This document shows positions 55,901-63,976 of a stretch of DNA of 64,000 nucleotides, one piece after another. The DNA lies in contig NYTH01000009.1 in assembly GCA_002683405.1 (NCBI GenBank), positions 95,695 to 159,694 on the forward strand, in the 5' to 3' direction. Source of the DNA: Salinisphaeraceae bacterium (GTDB taxonomy: Bacteria; Pseudomonadota; Gammaproteobacteria; Nevskiales; Salinisphaeraceae). The position numbers and the translations under genes were made by a program. Numbering within the stretch: position 1 is the stretch's first letter; each line of letters opens with the position of its first letter. Below the pieces are notes generated by a model, which was not told the DNA's origin, did not search any database, and was given only the letters and a program-made list of their open reading frames with translations.

Positions 55901-57347
55901 GACCGTCTTGACGCTGCTCGTGCTGCCGGCCATGTGCTGTCTGGTGCTGGGCGGTCGGCGACCCGCTGGCGGCCAACCCGCGGCCGCTGCCGTAGTGCTG
56001 ATGCTGGCGGGCGGTCTGCTGCTCAGCTCGCCGACACCCACCCGCGCCGACACCCCGCCGACCGACACGCCGGTCATTGGCTACAACGAGGCCACGCTGG
56101 CCGGGTCCAGCCGGCCGCGCGTTCAGGCCGAAGGGCATCGCGCCAGCGCCGCCCAGGCGCGCGCCCGGGCAGAGTTTCGGCGCGGCGCCTTTCCGCGGCT
56201 GCAGGGCCGGGCTTTTGCCGACCGCGTCGATGAGCGGCCGTCCATCGAGGTGCCGAATCCGGCGGGGCCGGGCACGCGCGAATTCGAGGTGGGTGAGCTG
56301 GAGCGTCGCGGCGCGACCATCGAGCTGCGCCAGCCCCTGTTTGATGCCGCCCAGCAGCTTTATGCGGCGCCCTCGGCGCGGCAAAGTGCGGTGTCGGCCG
56401 GCGAGAATTTTGCCAGCAGCAAGCTGGCCGGCGCGGTGAGCGCGTCGGATGCCTATGTGGACGCCGCGGTGTTGCGCGAACGTCTCGAGTCGGTCGAGGA
56501 CCTGCTGAGCAGCCTGGAGGCCCGCAATCGTCGCATCAACGAGCTGGCCGACCAGGGCCGCGCGCTCAAGAGCGACCGGCTGGAGGTGCGTTTCGCGCTG
56601 GACCGGGCCCTGCAGTCCCGCGCCCAGCTGCGGGAGGAGTATCACGTGGCGCAGGCCGTGCTGGCGCGCGCCGCCGGCCGCGACGGGCGGGTGATTCCCG
56701 CGGTCATGGATTACCGCCCGCCGGCCGAGGACCGCAGCGTCCAGCAGCTGCTGGCGTATGCGCGGGATCGGCGCCGGGATCTGGCCGCGCTGGATGCCGG
56801 TATCGAGGCCGCGCGCTTGCAGGCGGGGGCCGCCGGGGCAAGTCGTTTGCCCACCGTCGATGCCGTCGCCTCGCTGCAGTACAACGAGGGCAACGCATTT
56901 GCGCCGGACCGCGAGGGGCGTGTGGCGGCGGAGCTGCGCTGGGCGCCCTTTTCCGGCGGGGTGACGTCGGCGGAAAAGGCCGAGGCGCTGGCCGAACTGG
57001 AGCGACTCAAGGCCGAGCGCCTGGAGTTTCTGCGCGAGATTCGCCTGCAGATCGAAAATGCCGTGGCCGGCATGAGCACGGCGCGCACGCTGCGCACGCT
57101 GGCCCGCAGCGGCATGGCCAGCGCCGAAGCCACGCTGGACGCCCGTTCAGCCCGTTTCGAGGCCGGCCGCGCGACGGTCGACGATGTGCTCGACGCCGAG
57201 GCTGAGCTGAGCAGCCAGCGGGCGCGGAGCGAAATTGCCCGCTACGAAATCCTGCGGCACTGGGCGCGTCTACAGGGCGCGCTGGCCAACAGTGACTGGG
57301 TCACGCGGCTGCCTGCCGAAGCAGTCGCCCCCGCCGGCGATGACTGA
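52947..57347 (+). CDS. RND permease fused to TolC-like outer membrane factor
   Basis: 1466 residues, GTG start in a GTGA overlap with the adaptor gene. Residues 1-1010 are a complete RND permease: first helix VYTLVGVFSLAGLVAF, helix-4 motif GILVDNAIVMTENV (D399) and C-terminal helix [18 protein letters not shown]. With no stop, the frame continues through GRRPAGGQPAAAAVVLMLAGG, a basic-then-hydrophobic segment (about 1007-1027) and a signal-peptidase-like TRA/DT at 1032-1036. Residues 1035-1466 form a TolC-fold outer membrane factor with two coiled-coil repeats. The C-terminus of an RND protein is cytoplasmic, so the hydrophobic segment would re-export the TolC part, and cleavage could release it. 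No separate TolC gene follows. Substrate unknown. Confidence 0.88.
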   Translation: MNGLLESILASRKLVYTLVGVFSLAGLVAFQSMDRQEDPSFPYRVGQIITQFPGADPERVERLVLEPLEEQLAQVEEIDDMDSVARQGVAVTRIILKDSIYDTASAWDRVRIEMDRAVRDFPDSARPPQLNDRVIGGSTIVYAVTGSTDLDALAKAADRLKKRLLGMQNMASIDIFGDPGEQITVAVEDAVMARVGLTPQALVSEIQSSNQIISGGSLRLAGASVNLKPGTDFRTLDEIRTTPIRLPAGESIPLGSFAQVFHSTAQPPTQRMWFDGRPAVGLELKAERDSTNVVAFGERVRTRVADLRDEFAPLQIEEMFYQPAHTESRLATLLQSLLVSVAIIVAVLFAAMGLRMGILVATLLPLVTLTAVAIYAIGGGVLQQMAIFGMVVSLGILVDNAIVMTENVQWHLNRGESPGQAALKSVRELAGPLFAATGTTLAAFVPLLLAEGGTGDFTRAIPIMIMLALIISYIFAVTLTPMLAQTFLRAGAGSASETGRFARLASRLAYLTTTYRKSFVVGGFLVMGASFFCMQFLEQEFFPNADRNQVVIDMTLAEGSHLQTTEAAARRIELALRGRPGVESVHAFIGNSGPTFYYNLPQIPESPQRARLVVQTDGLARNREIIDWVDDFAGRELPQADIVGGILRQGPPLSAPIEVRVFNEDPQRLAEATERVYDELIRIPGVRDARHNLGTGVPSVDYRIHDAVARRFEVTRADIAQALLGRSHGITIGQYRAGDDPVPIKLRSPEGERFDLAELETANIYAPNGSFVPLLQVAEPVLEMQPGAIYHYDQRRLARVYSELAPDTVYSEVLGPVKSRLKALALPPGTDIEYGGEAEESAKANNAIASTAPLGVALLMFFLLMEFNSFRRVGLVLMTLPFALAGVIPGLWLLGFPFGFLPLLGAIALVGIVVNNAIVLIDVLDQRLAEGLPLIDAMREAVERRTRPILLTTATTIAGLLPLAFSSATLWPPMAWAIITGLLASTVLTLLVLPAMCCLVLGGRRPAGGQPAAAAVVLMLAGGLLLSSPTPTRADTPPTDTPVIGYNEATLAGSSRPRVQAEGHRASAAQARARAEFRRGAFPRLQGRAFADRVDERPSIEVPNPAGPGTREFEVGELERRGATIELRQPLFDAAQQLYAAPSARQSAVSAGENFASSKLAGAVSASDAYVDAAVLRERLESVEDLLSSLEARNRRINELADQGRALKSDRLEVRFALDRALQSRAQLREEYHVAQAVLARAAGRDGRVIPAVMDYRPPAEDRSVQQLLAYARDRRRDLAALDAGIEAARLQAGAAGASRLPTVDAVASLQYNEGNAFAPDREGRVAAELRWAPFSGGVTSAEKAEALAELERLKAERLEFLREIRLQIENAVAGMSTARTLRTLARSGMASAEATLDARSARFEAGRATVDDVLDAEAELSSQRARSEIARYEILRHWARLQGALANSDWVTRLPAEAVAPAGDD

Positions 57348-57439
57348 AGCCAGCTGACGCCACGCGTATTACTGCGCATTGCGCGCCGGTCCTGCCCTTG
57401 CGCTAGTCTGACGTTGCCGCGGGTCACGGAGGACGTCGC

Positions 57440-59428
57440 ATGGTCGGAAAATTTCTGAAGTACGCGGGCCTGCTGCTGGCGCTGCTGCTGCTCGTGCTTG
57501 TTTCTCTGCCGTGGTGGTTCAACTGGAACTGGCTGCGGGGGCCAATATCCACTGCCGTCGAGGCGCAGACCGGCCGCGCGCTGGACATCGGCAATATCGA
57601 CGTGGATTTCGGCTGGACCACGCGCATCACGCTGCAGTCGCTGGCCTTCGAGAATGCCGAGTGGGCCGGCGACACCCCCATGCTGACGCTGGAGGAACTG
57701 GCGGCGGGCCTGCGCGTGCTGCCGCTGCTGCGTTTCGACCTGCAGCTTCCCGAACTGGCGGTCACGGGTCTGCGGGCCGACCTGGTCAAGCGCGCCGGCG
57801 ACCAGGCCAACTGGGCCTTCATGGCAGACGACAGTGACGAAAGCCCGGCGCCGGACAGCCGCGCCGATATCCCGGCCATCGAAAACCTGAAGCTGCGCGA
57901 CATCCGCGTGCGCTACCGGGATGAGACCCGGCCCTTCGACTACCGGGCGCAGATTGATTCGCTCGACGCGGCGGGCGGCGGCGGGCAGCCGCTCAAGGCC
58001 GAAGGCCAGGGCAGTGTGCAGGATCGCGCCCTGGCGCTGGCGCTGACCGCCGGCTCGATTGAAACACTACGCGGCAGCGACCAGCCCTGGCCGGTCGAGC
58101 TGTCGCTGGCCGTCGGCCGCTCGAATCTCTGGCTGAACGGCAGCATTGGCCAGCCGCAGACGCTGAGCGGGCTGGCCATCGACATGCGCATCAAGGGCCC
58201 GAACTTGGACGACTGGTACCAGGTCACCAGCATCCCGCTGCCCGAAAGCCCGCCCTACGACCTGTCAGGCCGGCTGAAGCACGCGGACGGTCTCTGGCAG
58301 TTCGAGAACTTCGACGGCCGCCTGGGCGACAGCGACCTGCGCGGCGATTTTGGCGTGCAACTCGGCGGCGAGCGCCTGGCCGTAACCGCCGATTTGAAGT
58401 CCGACAAACTCGATTTCGATGACCTGGGGCCGCTGATCGGTGTGCCGCCGGACGCCAGCGAAACCGCGTCGGCCGATCAGGTCGACGAGGCCGAGCAGGC
58501 CGCCGGCGATGAGCGTGTCATCCCCGACCAGACGCTGCCGCTGGGCAAGCTGCGGGTGGCCGATGCGCAGGTCAGCCTGAAGGCCGACAGCGTGCTCGCG
58601 CCTGGCCTGCCCATCGATGATCTGACGCTGGACGTGGACCTGGAAAACGGCGTGCTTCGCGTCACGCCGTTCGCCCTGGGCTTTGCCGGGGGCCGGCTGA
58701 ACACCTACGCCACCATCGACGCGTCCGTCGACCCCGGCATCTGGCATTTCGATATCCGGGCACGCGACTTCCAGCTGCGCCGTCTGCTGAGCAGCGTCGA
58801 TCTGAAGGACGCCGGCGAAGGCCGGCTGGGCGGGGATATCCGCATTCGAGGCCAGGGCGAAAACCTGCGGCGTGCGCTGGCGGGCAGCAACGGACGCGTC
58901 ACCGTGGTCGTCAACGGTGGCCGGTTCAGTGGCCTGCTGCTGGAATTGATCGGCCTGGACGTGGCCGAGTCGCTCGGCATGCTCCTCGGTGATGACCAGA
59001 AGGTGGATATCCGCTGTCTGGTGGTTGATCTGGACGTGGATAAGGGCCAGGTGGACAGTCGTCAGCTCGTGCTCGACACGGCGGACACCCGCATCGATGG
59101 CGATCTGCAGGCGGACCTGGGCACCGAGCGCTTCGAGCTGCGACTCGAGCCCGAGCCGAAAGACTCGAGCCTGTTCAGCGCGCGCACGCCGTTCGAGATC
59201 GACGGCCGGTTCAGCGACGTGAATGTGGCGCCGGACTTTGCGGTGCTCGGGCTGCGTCTGGGCGCCGCGGCCGCGCTGGGGGCAGTGGCGCCGCCGGCGG
59301 CCCTGCTGGCGTTTCTCGAGCCCGGCCCGGCGACCGACGCGCAGTGCGACGATCTGCTGTCGGACATCGACGCGCCGCCGCAATCGGACGACGGGCCGAA
59401 GGCTTCGGCGGATCAGTCGGGGAAATAG
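57440..59428 (+). CDS. AsmA-family protein
   Basis: 662 residues, ATG 57440 after GGAGG. One N-terminal transmembrane helix (YAGLLLALLLLVLVSLPWWF) and an AsmA start (LRGPISTAVEAQTGRALDI then VDFGWTTRITLQSLAFEN). Long beta-rich body with the AsmA_2 C-terminal region (LDVAESLGMLLGDDQKVDIR, then DTADTRIDGDLQADLG). AsmA-like proteins form periplasm-spanning grooves that carry phospholipids or affect outer-membrane assembly. Its last 16 bases overlap the convergent receiver gene. Confidence 0.88.
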   Translation: MVGKFLKYAGLLLALLLLVLVSLPWWFNWNWLRGPISTAVEAQTGRALDIGNIDVDFGWTTRITLQSLAFENAEWAGDTPMLTLEELAAGLRVLPLLRFDLQLPELAVTGLRADLVKRAGDQANWAFMADDSDESPAPDSRADIPAIENLKLRDIRVRYRDETRPFDYRAQIDSLDAAGGGGQPLKAEGQGSVQDRALALALTAGSIETLRGSDQPWPVELSLAVGRSNLWLNGSIGQPQTLSGLAIDMRIKGPNLDDWYQVTSIPLPESPPYDLSGRLKHADGLWQFENFDGRLGDSDLRGDFGVQLGGERLAVTADLKSDKLDFDDLGPLIGVPPDASETASADQVDEAEQAAGDERVIPDQTLPLGKLRVADAQVSLKADSVLAPGLPIDDLTLDVDLENGVLRVTPFALGFAGGRLNTYATIDASVDPGIWHFDIRARDFQLRRLLSSVDLKDAGEGRLGGDIRIRGQGENLRRALAGSNGRVTVVVNGGRFSGLLLELIGLDVAESLGMLLGDDQKVDIRCLVVDLDVDKGQVDSRQLVLDTADTRIDGDLQADLGTERFELRLEPEPKDSSLFSARTPFEIDGRFSDVNVAPDFAVLGLRLGAAAALGAVAPPAALLAFLEPGPATDAQCDDLLSDIDAPPQSDDGPKASADQSGK

Positions 59429-59823
59429 CGGTCCAGAATGGCCTGCATGCGTTTTTCGGTGAGCGGCTTGACCGAAAATTCCGCCGGCGCGGTCAGGCCT
59501 TTCTCCGCCGCCAGAGCCTGGGCGTTGTCCAGGCTGGTCAGCATCATCAGAAGCACTTCACCGGTCTGCTCGTCCGGCAGCTTTTCGTAGGCGGCCGCGA
59601 ATTCCCAGCCGTCCATGACCGGCATGTTGATGTCCAGGCAGATCAGTTCCGGCTGCGGGTATTCGCCGTCCTGGCGGGTGGTCAGATACTCGAGCGCCTC
59701 GGCGCCGTGCGCCGCAATCTGAATATGATCGGCGCAGTCCATATCTTCCAGCAGCAGGCGTGTCAGCGTCTGGTCGGGCCGATAATCGTCCACGACCAGG
59801 ATTGTCTTGAGTCGGCGAGTCAT
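59413..59823 (-). CDS. Single-domain response regulator (CheY-like)
   Basis: 136 residues, ATG 59823. Receiver domain only: acidic pair VVDDYRPD, phospho-acceptor Asp in LICLDINMPVMDGWEF, Thr/Ser switch in MLTSLDNAQ and Lys in FSVKPLTEK. There is no output domain, so it acts by protein contact or as a phosphorelay step. No kinase gene is adjacent. It resembles the small receivers that pair with bacteriophytochrome-type kinases (LLLEDMDCADHIQIAAHGAE). Confidence 0.9.
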   Translation of the reverse strand: MTRRLKTILVVDDYRPDQTLTRLLLEDMDCADHIQIAAHGAEALEYLTTRQDGEYPQPELICLDINMPVMDGWEFAAAYEKLPDEQTGEVLLMMLTSLDNAQALAAEKGLTAPAEFSVKPLTEKRMQAILDRYFPD

Positions 59824-59968
59824 GCCGCGAGCTTATCCTGCCGGGGCGGCGTTTTGCGAGCGCATTCGCGGCGCGGGCGACTGGATGGCCGGATTGGACC
59901 TGTTTCGGCGCCCGTGTGAAGCTTCCGGGTCTTATTGCGGGTGTCTTGCAGACGGGAGAGCAAAGCTG

Positions 59969-60787
59969 ATGGCGGATTATTTCAAGGACAAGGTGGCCGT
60001 CGTAACCGGCGCGGGGTCGGGCATTGGCGCGTCGATTGCGCGGTTGCTGGCGGAGAAGGGCGCCCGCGTGCACTGCGCGGACCTGGACGGTGGCGCGGCG
60101 GGCGAAGTCGCGTCCGGGCTCGACCGGGGCATGGCCCACGCCTGCGATGTGACCGACGCCGAGGCCATGCAGGCGCTGGCCGACACGGTGTTCGCGGCGG
60201 ACGGCCGCGTGGATCTGCTGTTCAACAACGCCGGTATTGCCACGGCCGGCCGTATTGGCGACACCACGCTGGCGGACTGGCGCAAGGTCATCGACGTGAA
60301 CGTGATGGGCGTGGTGAACGGCCTGCATGCCTTCCTGCCGCGCATGCGGGAGCAGGGCAGCGGCCACATTGCCAACACGGCCTCGGCCGCCGGTCTGGTC
60401 GCCGTGCCGCGGCTGGGCGCCTACTGCGCCACCAAGCACGCGGTGGTGGGGCTGTCCCAGTCGCTGGCCAGCGAAGTGCGCGATGACGGCTTGTACGTGA
60501 CGATTCTGTGCCCGGGCATCATCAATACCCCCATCGTGAAACGGGCGGTGGCGCGCGGCGACGCCGAGCAGGGCGTGGCCCACGCGGCCGATTATTACGC
60601 CCGAAAAGGCGCCTCGCCGGACAAGGTGGCGGCTGATCTGCTGTCGGATATGCGCCGCAAGAAGCTTTTCTGCGTCACGCCGCGCACCGAGGTGGGTGCG
60701 GCCTGGCTGTCGCAGCGTCTGTCGCCCCGGCTGGCGGCCCTGATTACCGGGTCGGGCAGCCGCGCGCTCATGAAGATCAGGAAATAG
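59969..60787 (+). CDS. Short-chain dehydrogenase/reductase
   Basis: 272 residues from ATG 59969 with GGGAGAG upstream; earlier in-frame codons are excluded. Nucleotide motif VTGAGSGIGASIA, NNAG, catalytic Ser139 (NTASAAG), Tyr152 and Lys156 (YCATK). A classical SDR with unknown substrate; the extended C-terminal helix (LSQRLSPRLAALITGSGS) is like those acting on hydrophobic substrates. It is the first gene of a five-gene unit that includes a haloalkane dehalogenase. Confidence 0.9.
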   Translation: MADYFKDKVAVVTGAGSGIGASIARLLAEKGARVHCADLDGGAAGEVASGLDRGMAHACDVTDAEAMQALADTVFAADGRVDLLFNNAGIATAGRIGDTTLADWRKVIDVNVMGVVNGLHAFLPRMREQGSGHIANTASAAGLVAVPRLGAYCATKHAVVGLSQSLASEVRDDGLYVTILCPGIINTPIVKRAVARGDAEQGVAHAADYYARKGASPDKVAADLLSDMRRKKLFCVTPRTEVGAAWLSQRLSPRLAALITGSGSRALMKIRK

Positions 60788-60800
60788 GAGTTTTGTCACC

Positions 60801-61193
60801 GTGACGAATGCAGTGCTTCTGGTGGCGCATGGCAGCCGGCGCGAAGCGTCCAACGACGAAGTGCGCGCGCTCACCGAGCGGCTGGCGCAGCAGGCGCAAG
60901 GCCATTTCGGGACGATCCGCTGCGGCTTTCTGGAGCTGGCCGAGCCGTCCATCCCCGACGGTATCGACGCGCTGATCGCCGACGGCGCCGAGCGCGTGGT
61001 CGTGCTGCCGTATTTTCTGTCCGCCGGCCGGCACGTGGCGGAGGACATTCCGGGTATCCTCGGCGACTGCCGCAGCCGGCATCCATCCGTCCAGATCGTC
61101 ACCGCGCCCTATCTGGGGCAGAGCGAGGAGGTGGTGCCGCTTCTGCTATCGTTGGCCGCGCGCCGGACGGAACAGACAGGCAGCCGAACATGA
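60801..61193 (+). CDS. CbiX/SirB-type chelatase-like protein
   Basis: 130 residues, GTG start after TAGGAG. Single-domain class II chelatase: [12 protein letters not shown] with the metal His, and [19 protein letters not shown] with the second His. Family members insert cobalt, nickel or iron into sirohydrochlorin; the short single-domain size fits CbiXS. No other tetrapyrrole genes are near, so its role in this operon is unclear. ATGA overlap with the dehalogenase gene. Confidence 0.88.
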   Translation: MTNAVLLVAHGSRREASNDEVRALTERLAQQAQGHFGTIRCGFLELAEPSIPDGIDALIADGAERVVVLPYFLSAGRHVAEDIPGILGDCRSRHPSVQIVTAPYLGQSEEVVPLLLSLAARRTEQTGSRT

Positions 61194-62092
61194 TCTCAGC
61201 GGATTTTCCCTACGAGAAAAAGCGGGCCGAGGTGCTGGGCAGGCACATGGCCTATGTGGACGAGCCGGACGGCGGTTCCGGCCGCAGCATCGTGTTCCTG
61301 CACGGCAACCCGACTTCCAGCTACCTGTGGCGCAACGTCATGCCGCACCTCGACGGCCGAGGCCGGCTGATCGCGCCCGATCTGATCGGCATGGGCGATT
61401 CGGCCAAGCTGGACGACAGCGGGCCATCGACCTACCGCTTCGTGGAGCATCGCCGCTATCTGGACGCTCTGCTCGACGAGTTGGACCCGGGCGACGACGT
61501 GGTGCTGGTCATTCACGACTGGGGCTCGGCCCTGGGGTTCGACTGGGCCAACCGCCATCGCGATCGCGTTCGCGGCATCTGCTACATGGAAGCCATCGTG
61601 TCGCCGGTGAGCTGGGCGCAGTGGCCGGACGATGCCCGCAAGATTTTCGAGCTGATGCGGTCGGACGCCGGCGACGAGCTGGTGCTGGAGAAGAACATCT
61701 TCGTGGATCGCATTCTGCCCGGCTCCATCCTGCGAACGCTGTCCGACGAGGAAATGGCCGCCTACCGCCAGCCCTTCCGGCAGGTCGGCGAGCCCCGCCG
61801 CCCCACGCTCACCTGGCCGCGCGAAATACCCTTCCGCGGCGAAGGCCCGCAGGACGTGCACGACATCGTCGAGGATTACGGCCGCTGGCTGGAGAAGGAC
61901 GGCACGCTGCCCAAGCTTTTCATCAATGCCGAGCCCGGCAGCATTCTCGTTGGCGAGCAGCGCGAGTTCTGCCGGAGTTGGCCCAATCAACAGGAAATTA
62001 CCGTGCCCGGATCACATTTCATCCAGGAAGACTCTCCCGACGAGATCGGCGAAGCCGTTGCCCGCTTCGTCGATGGGCTGGACCGGTCATGA
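61190..62092 (+). CDS. Haloalkane dehalogenase (HLD-II type)
   Basis: 300 residues, ATGA overlap with the preceding gene. Alpha/beta-hydrolase with [12 protein letters not shown] (Asn40 halide contact), nucleophile Asp110 and halide-binding Trp111 in [11 protein letters not shown], acid Glu134 in YMEAIV and base His276 in GSHFIQED. This Asp-His-Glu plus Asn-Trp set is that of DhaA/LinB-like enzymes, which hydrolyse carbon-halogen bonds to alcohols. The following genes (small membrane protein, SDR) could handle transport or oxidation of the product, but that is inference. Confidence 0.93.
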   Translation: MISADFPYEKKRAEVLGRHMAYVDEPDGGSGRSIVFLHGNPTSSYLWRNVMPHLDGRGRLIAPDLIGMGDSAKLDDSGPSTYRFVEHRRYLDALLDELDPGDDVVLVIHDWGSALGFDWANRHRDRVRGICYMEAIVSPVSWAQWPDDARKIFELMRSDAGDELVLEKNIFVDRILPGSILRTLSDEEMAAYRQPFRQVGEPRRPTLTWPREIPFRGEGPQDVHDIVEDYGRWLEKDGTLPKLFINAEPGSILVGEQREFCRSWPNQQEITVPGSHFIQEDSPDEIGEAVARFVDGLDRS

Positions 62093-62427
62093 GCGCCCCC
62101 AACGCCACCGAAGGCAGCGTGCTGCTCGACAGTCGCCCGTTCTGGCTGACCGTGGGCGTGCTCGCCGTGCTGCTTCACCTGGGCGGCATCTACCTGTACG
62201 CCACGCAGGGCTTCGAGAATCTCTGGGCGCGGCTGTGGGGCATCATCGTGGTGCTGCACGTGCTGGAGATACCGCTGGCCTTCGTCATGCTGCGTGGTCG
62301 CGGCATTGCCTGGGGCCTGACCATCTGGAATACGCTGGTCTTCGGCTTTGCCTGGTGGGTGCCGGCGCGTCGCGGCGTGTACCACCCGAACGCCGGGCCC
62401 GGCCGCCCCGGTCCGGATCACGTTTAA
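62089..62427 (+). CDS. Small multispan membrane protein
   Basis: 112 residues from ATG 62089, ATGA overlap with the dehalogenase gene. Three hydrophobic segments: [40 protein letters not shown] and [19 protein letters not shown] do not recognise a family with confidence. Tight coupling to the dehalogenase suggests a role in uptake, export or local membrane association. Confidence 0.75.
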   Translation: MSAPNATEGSVLLDSRPFWLTVGVLAVLLHLGGIYLYATQGFENLWARLWGIIVVLHVLEIPLAFVMLRGRGIAWGLTIWNTLVFGFAWWVPARRGVYHPNAGPGRPGPDHV

Positions 62428-62439
62428 GCAGGAGACCCC

Positions 62440-63273
62440 ATGGAGATTACCCGCATCCTCGCCAGGGACCTGTTCGCCGGCCAGACGGTGTTCATCACCG
62501 GCGGGGGCAGCGGCATCAACCTGGGCATTGCCAAAAACTTGGCCGCGCTGGGCGCCAACGTCGCCATCTGCGGGCGGACGCAGGAAAAGCTGGACGCCGC
62601 CGCCGACGAGCTGCGGGCCATGGGCGCCAAGGTGTCTGCCGTGGCCGCCGATGTGCGGGATATCGACGCGCTGAAAGCCGCCATGGAAGCCGCGCGCGAG
62701 TCGCTGGGCACCATCAGCGTGGTCGTGGCCGGCGCCGCCGGCAACTTCCCCGCCGCGGCGGAAAAGCTGAGTTCCAAGGGTTTCGAAACGGTGGTGGATA
62801 TCGACCTGGTGGGCGCCTTCAACACCGCCAACGCCGCGTTCGATCAGCTGCGAGAAACAAAGGGCAGCCTCATCTTCATCTCCGCCGGCCAGGCGTTTTC
62901 GCCGTATGCCTGGCAGGTGCACGTCTGCGCCGCCAAGGCCGGCATCGACAACATGATGCGCACGCTCGCGCTGGAGTGGGGCCGCTTCGGCATCCGCGCC
63001 AACAGCATCGTCCCCGGCCCCATCAAGGACACCGAGGGCATGAAGCGCCTCGCCCCGCCCGGCATGGACGACAAGGTCGCCCAGGCCGTGCCGCTCAAGC
63101 GCATGGGCACGGTAGACGACATCGGCCAAACCGCCTGCTTCCTCGCCTCGCCCCTCGCCAGCTACGTGTCCGGCAGCCTCATCATGGTCGATGGCGGCCA
63201 GAACCTGGAAGGCTCCGGCCGCTGGACTGAACTCATGGCCGCCGGCATACGGGACAAGTCGGACGATATGTAG
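62440..63273 (+). CDS. SDR resembling 2,4-dienoyl-CoA reductase
   Basis: 277 residues, ATG 62440 after GGAGA. Nucleotide motif FITGGGSGINLGIAKNL and the segment WQVHVCAAKAGIDNMMRTLA followed by EWGRFGIRANSIVPGPI match peroxisomal-type dienoyl-CoA reductases. The usual catalytic Tyr of YxxxK is replaced (VCAAK), as in that family, where other residues act. It ends the dehalogenase operon and may work on an unsaturated acyl-CoA. Confidence 0.85.
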   Translation: MEITRILARDLFAGQTVFITGGGSGINLGIAKNLAALGANVAICGRTQEKLDAAADELRAMGAKVSAVAADVRDIDALKAAMEAARESLGTISVVVAGAAGNFPAAAEKLSSKGFETVVDIDLVGAFNTANAAFDQLRETKGSLIFISAGQAFSPYAWQVHVCAAKAGIDNMMRTLALEWGRFGIRANSIVPGPIKDTEGMKRLAPPGMDDKVAQAVPLKRMGTVDDIGQTACFLASPLASYVSGSLIMVDGGQNLEGSGRWTELMAAGIRDKSDDM

Positions 63274-63691
63274 GCGTGGCGTTGCATCCCATTCGATCTG
63301 CTACGGCCTAGCCTTTGCTAGTTGGCGGATTCATCGCCCCTGCCACCATCGCCTTCGCCTGTCGCGTTCTTCGTACGCATTAATCAGCTAGAGGATTTTT
63401 AGCCATGGAGATATTGATGGGATTGTTACTCGTTGCTGCCGGTGGCTTTCTCACCTACCTAGCCATGGATGCTGCCAGGCGCGGGTAGCTCATTAGCGTT
63501 GATTAACCATGGGATAAATGGGGCCGGGAGAACAGGGCCAGAGTAGGGTTTCGCGTAATCGGTCCTTTTTCCAAGACGATTTTTTAATAAATTTACTCTG
63601 ACCCCGTTTTCCTTGACCCCGTTTTCCCTGTTTGGACTGCCCACGGTACGGAGGACACTTCCGGCCTATGATTTAGCCATAGGAGGAAGTC
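63274..63691. other. Gap before the IS3-family element
   Basis: 418 bases with one very short possible gene (63405-63488) and an imperfect repeat-rich stretch near 63515-63630. The direct repeat TGACCCCGTTTTCC occurs at 63600-63613 and 63615-63628. An imperfect complement lies at about 63519-63550 (GGGCCGGGAGAACAGGGCC, CAGAGTAGG), so this may be a worn repeat element. Confidence 0.6.
63405..63488 (+). CDS. Possible 27-residue membrane peptide
   Basis: ATG GAG ... TAG coding 27 residues: a hydrophobic middle (LMGLLLVAAGGFLTYLAM) and a basic end (AARRG). AGAGGA lies 14 bases before the start. Size and shape fit a small single-span membrane protein. Nothing else supports it, so it is only a candidate. 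Confidence 0.4.
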   Translation: MEILMGLLLVAAGGFLTYLAMDAARRG

Positions 63692-63976
63692 ATGAACTCA
63701 CCGCGATATACCCCGGAATTTAAGGAAGAAGCCGTCCGCCAAATTGTAGATCGAGGTTACTCGGTTGCCGAGGTTTCGGAAAGACTGGGCGTTTCTGCAC
63801 ATAGCTTGTACAAATGGATCAAGGCCATCAAGCCTGATAAATCTGATGCCCGGGCTGCTGAACTGGTGCAGGCCAAGAGTGAAATCCTCAACCTTCGTGC
63901 TCAGCTTCGGCGCACCGAGGAGGAGCGCGACATCCTAAAAAAGGCCGCTCGGTACTTTGCAAGGGAGCCCGAGTAA
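63692..63976 (+). CDS. IS3-family transposase OrfA
   Basis: 94 residues, ATG 63692 after AGGAGGAAG. Helix-turn-helix (PEFKEEAVRQIVDRGYSVAE then RLGVSAHSLYKWIK) and a leucine-zipper-like coiled coil (LNLRAQLRRTEEERDILKKA) make it an IS3-type OrfA. A frameshift site near the 3' end would join it to OrfB to make the transposase. The product alone usually binds the ends and represses transposition. Confidence 0.93.
   Translation: MNSPRYTPEFKEEAVRQIVDRGYSVAEVSERLGVSAHSLYKWIKAIKPDKSDARAAELVQAKSEILNLRAQLRRTEEERDILKKAARYFAREPE
63937..63943 (+). promoter_or_regulatory. Programmed -1 frameshift heptamer A AAA AAG
   Basis: In the orfA frame the codons are CTA AAA AAG, so the heptamer is in phase for a -1 shift. 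After the shift the frame stays open to the end of the window (continuing RVKYRFINDH), the expected OrfB start. Confidence 0.85.

Noticed and set aside
55990..56060. A separate start for the TolC-like protein at ATG 56001
   Set aside because: It lies inside the hydrophobic segment and would lose the basic n-region; no ribosome site was seen, so internal initiation is less likely than a fused product.
53595..56645. A 1016-codon open frame on the minus strand
   Set aside because: Lies wholly antisense to the RND-TolC fusion; composition is His/Gln/Arg/Gly-rich without domains, as expected for the complement of GC-rich coding DNA.
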